In this document: piece by piece, positions 1-7,304 of the stretch
Position numbering within the stretch: position 1 is the first letter of the stretch
How the letters are laid out: every line of letters starts with the position of its first letter
Translations under genes and position numbers: made by a program
The notes under the pieces: generated by a model
What the model was told of the DNA's origin: nothing
The model's input: only the letters and a program-made list of their open reading frames with translations
The model's database searches: none
Source of the DNA: Hansschlegelia plantiphila
GTDB taxonomy: Bacteria > Pseudomonadota > Alphaproteobacteria > Rhizobiales > Methylopilaceae
Direction of reading: 5' to 3'
Assembly (NCBI RefSeq): GCF_027922265.1
Contig: NZ_BSFI01000001.1
Location: 1 to 64,000 of the forward strand
DNA: 64,000 nt

Positions 1-1090
1 CGACGTAATAGTCGTCGTTTCCCTTGCCGCCTGACATCGTGTCGGCGCCGCTCGCGCCGTTCAGAATGTTCACGCCGCTGTTTCCGACGATCGTATTGGC
101 GAGGCTGTTGCCGGTCCCATTGATGTCGGCTGAGCCGGTGAGGGTAATCTTCTCGACGTATTGTCCCGCGAGCGAGAACGAGACGGAGCTCATGACCGCG
201 TCCGTCCCTTCGCCGTTCGCCTCGACCACCCGGTCGCCCGCGTCGTCGACGACATAGACGTCGTCCCCGGCGCCGCCGGTCAGGGTGTCGGCGCCCGCGC
301 CGCCATCGAGCTGGTCGCCGCCGGCGAAGCCGTTCAGCGCATTTCCGCCGCCGTCGCCCTGGAGCGTATCAGCGAAGTCGCTGCCCCAGACCGCCTCGAA
401 GTTGACGATCTGGTCGTCCTGGGCCGCGCCGCCCGCGGCCGACCCGTTGAGCAGATCGATGCTGACGCCCGCCGTGCTGTCGCGATAGTCGAGCGTGTCG
501 AAATCATCGCCGCCGTCGAGGTAATCGCCGCCGGAACGGCCCTGAATGCGGTCGTCGCCGCCCCCGCCGTCGAGCACGTTATAGGCGCCGTTGCCGATGA
601 TCACGTCGGCATAGAAGGACCCGTTGACGTCTTCGACGCCCTTGTAGGTGTCGCCCTCGGCCCAACCGCCCGAGCCCTTGCCGGTGAGGAGGTTCACCGT
701 CACACCAACCGAATCCGAGATGATGGCGTAGCTGACGAGGTCTTCGCCCAGGCCGCCGTCGATGTGATCGATCTGACCGCCCGCATAGATCAGGTCGTCA
801 CCAGCCTCAGCGAAGATTTGGTTGGTCGCCCCCAGCCCGAGGCCTGCAAAGCCCACATTGACGATGTCGTCGCCGGCCCCCGCATGCAGCTCATTGTTGC
901 CCGATTCGTCAGAGACTGAATCTGAGCCGTCTAGCGCCGAGACGTAATCGTCGCCGGTCCCTCCTCTCAGGACATCGGATAGATACCCGCCATAGATGGT
1001 ATCATTGCCGCCTTTGCCAGAGATAAAATTCGTCTTTTCAAGATCGCCACTGATCGTGTGACCTTCATCGTCATCGTTGATCGTAGCCAT
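1..1090 (-). CDS. RTX-type calcium-binding repeat protein (C-terminus outside window)
   Basis: The reverse strand is open from an ATG at 1090 to the window edge (363 codons, no stop), so the protein is partial. It contains many glycine/aspartate nonapeptide units of the hemolysin type GGxGxDxhx, for example GGAGADTLTGGAGDDVY near residue 270. These bind calcium and fold into a parallel beta roll. There is no N-terminal signal peptide, as expected for type I secretion, whose signal would sit in the missing C-terminus. The start is supported by GGGAGA eight bases upstream. No catalytic domain is visible in this part; it could be an adhesin, an S-layer protein or the repeat part of a secreted enzyme. 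Confidence 0.85.
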   Translation of the reverse strand, partial: MATINDDDEGHTISGDLEKTNFISGKGGNDTIYGGYLSDVLRGGTGDDYVSALDGSDSVSDESGNNELHAGAGDDIVNVGFAGLGLGATNQIFAEAGDDLIYAGGQIDHIDGGLGEDLVSYAIISDSVGVTVNLLTGKGSGGWAEGDTYKGVEDVNGSFYADVIIGNGAYNVLDGGGGDDRIQGRSGGDYLDGGDDFDTLDYRDSTAGVSIDLLNGSAAGGAAQDDQIVNFEAVWGSDFADTLQGDGGGNALNGFAGGDQLDGGAGADTLTGGAGDDVYVVDDAGDRVVEANGEGTDAVMSSVSFSLAGQYVEKITLTGSADINGTGNSLANTIVGNSGVNILNGASGADTMSGGKGNDDYYV

Positions 1091-1195
1091 GGTGACTTCT
1101 CCCGATGTGCGGCGCTCCCATGGCCGCGTGCAGGGTGGGATTCCATGCACGTTTTACGATAAGAGTCCCGACGGAATTTAGAACTGAGGAGCTAG

Positions 1196-1495
1196 CGAGG
1201 CGCTGGATCTCGCTTCGATCACCTGGACGCGCGGCCGGCGCGCTCGGGCTTGAGCGAGCGGATGATGTGCCCGGAGTGCGGGTCCTGCCGGGTGACGGTC
1301 GTGTTCTCGCCGCCTGGGCCGGGCGGAGCCTCGCAGGCCGAGCCGGAGCCCGAGCGCGCCACGCGCGACCTTGAGCCGAACTTCGTCGTGGAGGAATGGC
1401 CGGGCGGGCAGTTCGGCCGGATGGTCGCGGCGTCGTCCAATCTCGACATCGCCTATGAGCGGCTCGTGAGCGTGCTGGCGTCATGCTCAAACTGA
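1196..1495 (+). pseudogene. Zinc-ribbon-like protein fragment
   Basis: An open frame follows a stop at 1193-1195 and ends at 1495. It holds CPECGSCRVTVVFSPP, one zinc-ribbon-like CxxC-x-x-C block followed by a proline/acidic linker and a short C-terminal segment. There is no ATG start with a ribosome site; the best start is a TTG at 1250. The layout resembles the C-terminal half of small zinc-ribbon proteins common in Hyphomicrobiales, with the N-terminal half missing, so a decayed gene is likely. Function unknown. Confidence 0.35.
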
Positions 1496-1499
1496 CGGT

Positions 1500-2117
1500 T
1501 CAGTCAGAGAAGGCCAGTCGCTCGATCTGGAAAACCGCGGCGCGCTCGAGACCGGCCAGTTCGCTGTATCGAACGCGTTTTGGCCCGATCAAAATCATCA
1601 ATCCTTCGATCTGCGCGGTGATGAGGGCAGCCCTCAGGTCGCGGCTGTCCTTCGACAGCTGGGGCCTGACGCGCCCGATCATCTCGCTGATCCAGGTCCG
1701 CATCTTCTCATAAAAAGCGCCGAGCATTTTTGAGACCGACGGCGAATGGTTGGCCATCGCCCACATCTCCATCAGCAGATTGACCGTCCTGTCGCGTTTG
1801 TTCTCGGAGATCATGAATTCCACCGAGAACCGGAAGATCTCGCGGTCGTCCTTCAGCTTCGCCGGCACGCGCTTCCGAAACCGCGTGTCCCATTGATCGA
1901 AGATGTAGTGGGCGAGGTCGACCATGAGGTCGTCTTTTGACGGGTAGTAGTAGTTGACGTTGCCGACCGCGATGCCAGCGCCCTTGGCGATGTTGCGGTA
2001 GGACAGGTTTGCGAAGCCCTGCGTCACCAGGATGTCTTTCGCCGCGACCAGAATGGTCCCCACTCGGTCGTTGCCCTTGGTCGTCGACGCGCGGACGGCG
2101 TGCTCCGGCTGGGTCAT
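1500..2117 (-). CDS. TetR family transcriptional regulator
   Basis: The 205-residue protein has the usual TetR layout. An N-terminal helix-turn-helix domain lies at about residues 20-68 (DILVTQGFANLSYRNIAK, then GNVNYYYPSKDDL), followed by an all-helical ligand and dimer domain. AGGAG sits six bases before the ATG at 2117. It is divergent from the fae relic, and the space between them holds inverted repeats, so it probably controls itself and once controlled fae or a replaced neighbour. The ligand cannot be read from the sequence. Confidence 0.9.
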   Translation of the reverse strand: MTQPEHAVRASTTKGNDRVGTILVAAKDILVTQGFANLSYRNIAKGAGIAVGNVNYYYPSKDDLMVDLAHYIFDQWDTRFRKRVPAKLKDDREIFRFSVEFMISENKRDRTVNLLMEMWAMANHSPSVSKMLGAFYEKMRTWISEMIGRVRPQLSKDSRDLRAALITAQIEGLMILIGPKRVRYSELAGLERAAVFQIERLAFSD

Positions 2118-2145
2118 CTACGGCTCCTGATCTCCATGGGAGACA

Positions 2146-2171
2146 GTGACCGCGCGGCGAGGGCCGGTCAC
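2146..2171. promoter_or_regulatory. Inverted repeat, possible TetR operator
   Basis: GTGACCG at 2146-2152 is repeated in reverse as CGGTCAC at 2165-2171 with a 12-base gap. It lies just upstream of the tetR start, a usual place for autoregulation. Assignment is by position only. Confidence 0.35.
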
Positions 2172-2177
2172 GCGAAT

Positions 2178-2252
2178 GTCGTACGACTGTCCAAGAAACA
2201 TCTCCGCCGACGGACTTGCAAGGGCCTGCAATCATATCTGGTACGAGCGTCC
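2178..2252. promoter_or_regulatory. Palindrome GTCGTACGAC plus a related copy
   Basis: GTCGTACGAC (2178-2187) is a perfect ten-base palindrome. The string GTACGACTGTCC at 2181-2192 recurs as GTACGAGCGTCC at 2241-2252, exactly 60 bases on. Both lie between the divergent tetR and fae starts, so they are candidate binding sites for the TetR protein or another regulator. Confidence 0.4.
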
Positions 2253-2307
2253 TAATATCGCCGGCCTGGCGTCATGCGGCGCCGGTTCCCTTCTGGAGAG
2301 AACGACA

Positions 2308-2424
2308 ATGGCAAAGATCACCAAGACCCTTATCGGCGAGTCGCTGGTCGGCGACGGCAACGAGGTCGCTCACATCGACCTGATCATCGGGCCGCGCGGC
2401 TCGACGGCCGAGTCCGCGTTCTGC
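2308..2424 (+). pseudogene. fae: Formaldehyde-activating enzyme, N-terminal fragment
   Basis: From the ATG at 2308 (GGAGAG nine bases upstream) the translation follows the N-terminus of Fae for about 39 residues: [17 protein letters not shown], then the conserved [15 protein letters not shown] and AFC. Fae condenses formaldehyde with tetrahydromethanopterin and is normally about 165-170 residues. Here the match stops abruptly near 2424, and the frame ends at 2439 after four unrelated residues. The active-site histidine (HIDLIIG segment) is present, but most of the enzyme is missing, so this cannot be functional. The following sequence is a different gene in another frame. Confidence 0.85.
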
Positions 2425-2669
2425 TCGACGAGCCGATGACGGGCCCTCACCCACCCGACGTGGAGCGCCTCGTCACGCAACTGCGCGCGCTGGAGGAGGC
2501 CGGAGGAACGCTCGTGGTCGTCGATCACGACATGAGCGTCGCGGCGGCCGGCGACTGGGTGATCGACATCGGGCCGGGCGCGGGAGAGGCTGGCGCCCGC
2601 ATCGTCGCGAGCGGACGCCCGGCGGATGTGGCGAGCGCGACCGGCAGCGTGACCGCACGTTTTCTAGTC
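2415..2669 (+). pseudogene. UvrA-like excinuclease ATPase, C-terminal fragment
   Basis: In the frame shifted relative to fae, the sequence begins abruptly with [10 protein letters not shown] (Walker B region of an ABC ATPase) and continues with VVVDHDMSVAAAGDWVID and IGPGAGEAG, the typical tail of UvrA and UvrA-like proteins. It ends near 2669, where such proteins normally end. The first roughly 650 residues are missing. This is a 3' relic fused to the 5' relic of fae. Confidence 0.8.
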
Positions 2670-2702
2670 AGCATGTCTGAACCCAGCCATGCCCAATGGA
2701 CC

Positions 2703-2732
2703 AAAAAAAGCGGCGAGCACAAAGCTCGCCGC
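2703..2732 (-). terminator. Rho-independent terminator of xoxF
   Basis: Read on the minus strand, a perfect nine-base stem GCGGCGAGC/GCTCGCCGC (2710-2718 with 2724-2732) and a five-base loop are followed by seven T residues (2703-2709). It lies about 90 bases after the xoxF stop. Confidence 0.9.
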
Positions 2733-2822
2733 CCCACGGACTGCCTGGAAAGAGGGAGCAGACCAGGCTTCGCGGAAGAAAGCCGGGGGGAGCAGTCGCC
2801 CCCTCCGGATCATAGGTCTCGG

Positions 2823-4640
2823 TTAGTTCGGAAGACCGAAGACGGTGAGCTGGCCGCCGAGCGCCGTGTAGTTGGCGAGCGCCGAATATCCGCCGACCGC
2901 GCCGAGACCGTCGGCCGGGTTGGCGAGACCGGCCGCGAGGCCGATGCCGGCCCAGCCGCCGACGCCCGAGAGCACCGCGATGAACTGCTTGCCCTTGTGC
3001 TCATAGGTCATGACGTTGCCAATGATGCCGGACGGCGTCTTGAACTTGTAGAGCTCCTTGCCGGTCTTGGCGTCGACGGCCTTCAGGTAGCCTTCGAGCG
3101 TGCCGTAGAACACGACGCCGCCTGCGGTCGCGAGAGCGCCCGACCACACCGAGAACTGCTCCTTGTTGGACCAGACGATCTTACCCTTCTTGCCGTCCCA
3201 GGCGATGAAGTTGCCCATGCCGCCATGGCTGTTGGGCGCGGCGTACATCGAGAGGGTTGCGCCGACGTAGGGCTGACCGGCCGTGTAGGTGACGCGGAAC
3301 GGCTCGTAGTCCATGCAGACGTGATTGGTGGGGACGTAGAACAGCTCGGTCTCCGGCGAGTAGGCCGCAGGCTGCTGGTCCTTGGTGCCGAGAGCCGCCG
3401 GGCAGATGCCCTGCGAGTTCACGTCCTCGCCGTTCTGGTCTGTCGAGTACTTGGCCGCGACCAGCGGACGCCCGTAGGTCTTGGACGACTTGTCCATGTC
3501 GATCTTCGAGGCCCAGTTCACCGCGGGATCGTACTTCTCGGCGACGAGAAGGGCGCCCGTCTCGCGGTTCAGCGTGTAGCCGAAGCCGTTACGGTCGAAA
3601 TGCGTCAGCAGAGGCTGCTTCTTGCCGTCAATGGTTTGGTCCGTGAGGATCATCTCATTGATGCCGTCGTAGTCCCACTGGTCGTGAGGCGTTATCTGGT
3701 AGACCCATTTGGCGACGCCGGTGTCGACGTCGCGGGCGAAGATCGCCATCGACCACTTGTTGTCGCCGGGCCGCTGTTTGGGGTTCCAGGTCGAGGGGTT
3801 GGCGGTGCCGTAGTAGACTAGGTTCAGCTTGGGATCGTACGAGTACCAGCCCCAGGTCGAACCGCCGCCGATCTTCCATTGATCGCCCTGCCAGGTCTTC
3901 AGCGAAGAATCCTTGCCGATCGGCTTGCCGAGTTCCGTGGTCTTCTCGGGATCGACCAGCAGATCTTCGTCCGGACCAACGCTGTAGGCGCGCCAGGCGA
4001 GCTTTCCGTCCTTGATGTTATAGGCGGTGAGGTGACCGCGGATGCCGAACTCGGCGCCCGAGATCCCGACGATCAGCTTGTCCTTCACGGGGAGAACCGT
4101 GGCGGTGTTCGACTCTCCAACCTTGGGATCGCCATTCACGACCGACCACTTCTTCTGGCCGGTCTTGGCGTCGAGCGCGACGACGGTCGTATCGGCCTGA
4201 TGCAGGAAGATCACGCCGTCTGCGTACGCGAGCCCGCGGTTGACGACGTCGCAGCACATGATCGGAATGACGGCCGGATCCTGCTTCGGCTCATACCTCC
4301 AGATAATCTTGCCTTCGTTGTTGAGGTCCAGCGCGAAGACGTTGTTCGGGAACGGGGTGTGCACGTACATGACGCCATCCACGACCAGCGGCGAGCCTTC
4401 ATGGCCGCGCAGAACACCCGTCGAAAAGGTCCACTGCACCTGCAGCTTCTTCACGGTGTCGAGATTGATCTGGTCGAGCTTCGAGTAACGCGTGTTCGCG
4501 TAGTCGATCGTCTGCAGGACCTGCCCCGTGGGATCGGCGCTGCGCTTCAGGACGTCCTCGTTGGCCTGAGCGGAGCCAAGTCCGACCACACAGCCCACGC
4601 CGAGACCCATCCCGAGTCTCAAGAGAGAAGAAGGCTTCAC
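2823..4640 (-). CDS. xoxF: Lanthanide-dependent PQQ methanol dehydrogenase XoxF
   Basis: This periplasmic quinoprotein oxidises methanol (and often formaldehyde), passing electrons to a cytochrome c. The GTG at 4640 is chosen because GGAGG lies five bases upstream and the next residues form a signal peptide ending near residue 26 (GSAQA). The protein has 605 residues, the family norm. Visible features are the adjacent cysteine pair C129-C130 that contacts PQQ, metal ligands E197 and N281, catalytic D323 and, two residues on, D325 in WDYDG. That extra aspartate is the established mark of lanthanide-using XoxF; calcium-using MxaF has alanine there. No xoxG or xoxJ follows. A two-component system lies divergently upstream. 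Confidence 0.96.
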   Translation of the reverse strand: MKPSSLLRLGMGLGVGCVVGLGSAQANEDVLKRSADPTGQVLQTIDYANTRYSKLDQINLDTVKKLQVQWTFSTGVLRGHEGSPLVVDGVMYVHTPFPNNVFALDLNNEGKIIWRYEPKQDPAVIPIMCCDVVNRGLAYADGVIFLHQADTTVVALDAKTGQKKWSVVNGDPKVGESNTATVLPVKDKLIVGISGAEFGIRGHLTAYNIKDGKLAWRAYSVGPDEDLLVDPEKTTELGKPIGKDSSLKTWQGDQWKIGGGSTWGWYSYDPKLNLVYYGTANPSTWNPKQRPGDNKWSMAIFARDVDTGVAKWVYQITPHDQWDYDGINEMILTDQTIDGKKQPLLTHFDRNGFGYTLNRETGALLVAEKYDPAVNWASKIDMDKSSKTYGRPLVAAKYSTDQNGEDVNSQGICPAALGTKDQQPAAYSPETELFYVPTNHVCMDYEPFRVTYTAGQPYVGATLSMYAAPNSHGGMGNFIAWDGKKGKIVWSNKEQFSVWSGALATAGGVVFYGTLEGYLKAVDAKTGKELYKFKTPSGIIGNVMTYEHKGKQFIAVLSGVGGWAGIGLAAGLANPADGLGAVGGYSALANYTALGGQLTVFGLPN

Positions 4641-4832
4641 TGCGTCCTCCGAGATTTTCTTGTTAGCCCAAGTCCGACGCCTGGGATTCCTCATAAAAAT
4701 CTAAGAAACGCACGCCGATGAAGAGCGCAGCTCCCCCGCGACCGTGGGAGTTTTGCCCGCGATTCCAAGGGACATCTTGAGTTCCGAACGAAGGTTCGAT
4801 CGAGTGCCGTCTGGCGCGCTTGGAGATGAGCC
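4641..4832. promoter_or_regulatory. Divergent xoxF / two-component system promoter region
   Basis: This 192-base spacer separates the two start codons. It holds a short dyad CGAAC-GAAG-GTTCG (4785-4798) and CTCCC...GGGAG followed by four T (4731-4754). No clear sigma-70 boxes were found. The dyad is a possible site for the neighbouring response regulator; this is inference from position. Confidence 0.4.
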
Positions 4833-6227
4833 ATGAGGCTTCTGGTCGGAACGATCCTGAGGGTCGTGGGGGTCGTGCTGCTTTGCCTGTTGGGCGCCGC
4901 CGCTTGGGTGATGGTCGACGTGAACCGAACGATCCATTCCGAGCTCGAGGCGTCGGCGGCCCGCGTCCAGCGGGAAGCGGTCTCGCTCGCGTGGCGCGAG
5001 ATGACGTTCCGCGGGACCATCAATCCGCAGAACGATTTCGCTTTCCCCGACTGGCGAAGCTCCGACACGCTGCGCGTGATCAGTCCCGGCTACTGTGTCA
5101 GCGTCGCCTGGGCGGATCGGGCGCCGAGCCGCCTGTGCGGCGTCGCGAGCGGCGGCGCGACCCCGCCCGACTGGTTCACTCGGCTGAACGAATGGATGTT
5201 CGGACCCATCGAGCCATCGAGCCGGATGATCACTCTCTACATGCAGACTGCGGGACACGTCCGCGCCGAAGCGGATGAGGGATCGGCCGCGCGGCAGGCG
5301 TGGCGGCAGGTCAGCGTTGTGGTCGGCGTCTCAGCCGCGATGGCGGCCGCGATCGGCGCGCTCGCGACCCTCGTGATCGGGCATGCGCTCCTTCCCGCCG
5401 AGACGATCGTCAGGGGTCTGCGAAAGCTCGAACAGGGCGACCTTGCCGCGCGGCTGCCAACATTCCGGTCGGAGGAGTTCGCCCACATTGCCCGCGCTTT
5501 CAACGACCTGTCGGGACGCTTGAGCCAGACCACGGCCGAACGCGCCGCGCTCACCTGGCGGCTGTTTCAGGTCCAGGAGGAGGAGCGCGGCAACCTCGCG
5601 CGCGATCTGCACGATGAGTTCGGCCAATGCCTAACGGCTGTGAGCGCGATGTCGGGCGCAGTCGCGGCCGCGCTCAGGAAGCGTGAGCCGGAGCTCGCCT
5701 ACGAAGTCGAGGAGATCGTCGAGATCACCGACAGAATGATGTCAACCCTGCGCGGCGCGCTGGCGCGGCTGCGGCCGCCGGAGCTTGACGACGCGGGGCT
5801 GGAGCAATGCCTCGACCAGTTGGTCTCGACCTGGAATACGCGCCTCGCCGGGCCCCACTCCACCGCCGCGGCGCCGGTCTACAAGCTCGACATCGTCGGC
5901 GAACTGTCGAGGGTTCCAGCGCAGGCGGCTTTGAGCATCTACCGCATCGCGCAGGAGTGCCTGACCAACGCGACGCGCCACGGGCGTCCAAGCGAGGTCC
6001 GGGTCCGCGTGAACGCCAGGTCCTCCTCCAACGCCGTGGAATTGTCGGTCGAGGACGACGGCGGCGGCGATCCCGCCGATCTCCACACCCGGACGGGCCA
6101 TGGCATCTTGGGCATCCGCGAGCGGCTCGCGGCTCTTGGAGGAAAGTTCGCGGCGGACGCCGCGCCGCGGGGCGTGCGGGTGTCAGCGCTCATCCCATTT
6201 GGCCCGGCGCCTGAGGTCGCGGCATGA
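4833..6227 (+). CDS. Sensor histidine kinase, NarX/MoxY type
   Basis: The 464-residue membrane kinase has TM1 at about residues 5-28, a periplasmic sensing part to about 150, TM2 at about 158-185, a HAMP domain, and then a HisKA_3 dimer/phosphoacceptor domain with the phosphorylated histidine in ARDLHDEFGQ. A C-terminal ATPase domain follows (QECLTNATRHG, DDGGG, GHGILGIRERL). It overlaps the response regulator gene by four bases. Known kinases of this class next to methanol dehydrogenase genes are MoxY of Paracoccus and the related FlhS. The divergent xoxF suggests control of methanol or formaldehyde oxidation; the signal is unknown. Confidence 0.9.
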   Translation: MRLLVGTILRVVGVVLLCLLGAAAWVMVDVNRTIHSELEASAARVQREAVSLAWREMTFRGTINPQNDFAFPDWRSSDTLRVISPGYCVSVAWADRAPSRLCGVASGGATPPDWFTRLNEWMFGPIEPSSRMITLYMQTAGHVRAEADEGSAARQAWRQVSVVVGVSAAMAAAIGALATLVIGHALLPAETIVRGLRKLEQGDLAARLPTFRSEEFAHIARAFNDLSGRLSQTTAERAALTWRLFQVQEEERGNLARDLHDEFGQCLTAVSAMSGAVAAALRKREPELAYEVEEIVEITDRMMSTLRGALARLRPPELDDAGLEQCLDQLVSTWNTRLAGPHSTAAAPVYKLDIVGELSRVPAQAALSIYRIAQECLTNATRHGRPSEVRVRVNARSSSNAVELSVEDDGGGDPADLHTRTGHGILGIRERLAALGGKFAADAAPRGVRVSALIPFGPAPEVAA

Positions 6228-6889
6228 GCGGAAAGCACACCGCTATTCTGATCGACGACCATCCGGTGGTGCGGGCCGGCTACCGTAAACTGCTGGAGCG
6301 GCAGGCCGAATACAAGATCCTCGGCGAGGCCAATACCGCCAAGGACGGTTACGAGCTCTACAAGAGGACGGAACCGAACATTACGCTCATGGACATCTCC
6401 ATGCCCGGCTCCAGCGGCCTTGAAGGGGTGCGCCGGATCAAGGCCTATGACCGCAAGGCCAAGATCCTGATCTTCACGATGCACCAGAGCGTCAACTACG
6501 CGCTCAAGGCGTTCGAGGCGGGAGCGGCCGGATACGTCACCAAGAGCAGCCCCTCCAGCGAACTCATCGGCTGCATGGGCGCCGTGCTTCGTGGCGGGCA
6601 GGCCTTAAGCGACGACATCTCTCGAATGATCGCCGCCGAGCGCGTGTCTGGACGAAGCTCTCCGATTGACGATCTCGGGCCCCGGGAAGTCGAGGTCCTT
6701 AAGCTGCTCGCGGCGGGAAACTCGACAGAAGAGGCGTCGAAGCTGCTGCAGCTCAGCCACAAGACCGTCCAGAACTATCATTCCACGATCCGGTCCAAGC
6801 TCAACGCGTCGAACGACGCCAAGCTGGTCTGGATCTCGATCGCCGCGGGTCTGCTCAAGGCGACCGAGACCGGCGACATGAACGAGTAG
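6224..6889 (+). CDS. LuxR/NarL-type response regulator
   Basis: The 221-residue protein has a receiver domain with acidic pocket D11-D12, phosphoacceptor D57 (LMDISMPG) and a conserved lysine (VTKSS), and a C-terminal LuxR-type helix-turn-helix at about residues 145-205 (LGPREVEVLKLLAAG, then KTVQNYHSTIRSKL). Its ATG overlaps the kinase stop (ATGA), so the pair is translationally coupled. It is presumably the DNA-binding partner that acts at the xoxF promoter, like MoxX of Paracoccus. Confidence 0.92.
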   Translation: MSGKHTAILIDDHPVVRAGYRKLLERQAEYKILGEANTAKDGYELYKRTEPNITLMDISMPGSSGLEGVRRIKAYDRKAKILIFTMHQSVNYALKAFEAGAAGYVTKSSPSSELIGCMGAVLRGGQALSDDISRMIAAERVSGRSSPIDDLGPREVEVLKLLAAGNSTEEASKLLQLSHKTVQNYHSTIRSKLNASNDAKLVWISIAAGLLKATETGDMNE

Positions 6890-7002
6890 AGGGACGTCGC
6901 TCGGCCGTAGCCTTATCAGCCGCTCTTCCCCAAGATCTGACTGCGAGAGCGGCGCTGGCGAGAGAGATTTCGCCAGTTTGCCGAAGCCTCGTCCGGCCAG
7001 TG

Positions 7003-7088
7003 TTGCAGAATTGCGAGACAGCAGCCTCACTCTGCAATGGAATCGATGATCACTCTGAGGATCAAGGGGTTTTGGTCCCAGGGTTGCA
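7003..7088 (+). promoter_or_regulatory. Candidate sigma-54 promoter with upstream inverted repeat
   Basis: The 415-base gap before 7305 holds no gene. TTGG at 7072-7075 and TTGCA at 7084-7088 are placed so that GG and GC are exactly ten bases apart, the -24/-12 layout of sigma-54 promoters. An inverted repeat TTGCAGA (7003-7009) / TCTGCAA (7031-7037) lies about 40 bases upstream, where an activator could bind. The predicted leader would be about 205 bases. This is pattern matching only. Confidence 0.3.
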
Positions 7089-7304
7089 TTGGCCAAAGTG
7101 GCTCGAAAGCTGCGAGCGCCAATGATGCGTTCAAGTCCGCCCATCATTTTTGCAGACAACCGTACTAAAACGCACATCATATAGGCCATTTAGGACGGCC
7201 GTACTATTTATGCCGTCCCGCTCCTTGATATCGTTCCAAGCAATCGTCCCGCCGTCGCCGATGGGCGGCGGCGTTCGCAACGTCCGGGAACGACGGAGCA
7301 AGCC

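Noticed and set aside
161..919. Plus-strand frame opposite the RTX repeats
   Set aside because: The minus strand encodes regular calcium-binding nonapeptides; the plus frame is its shadow.
2274..3821. Long plus-strand frame (515 codons)
   Set aside because: Only its first part (to about 2669) resembles a protein (UvrA tail). The rest is the antisense of xoxF with the composition of a shadow frame.
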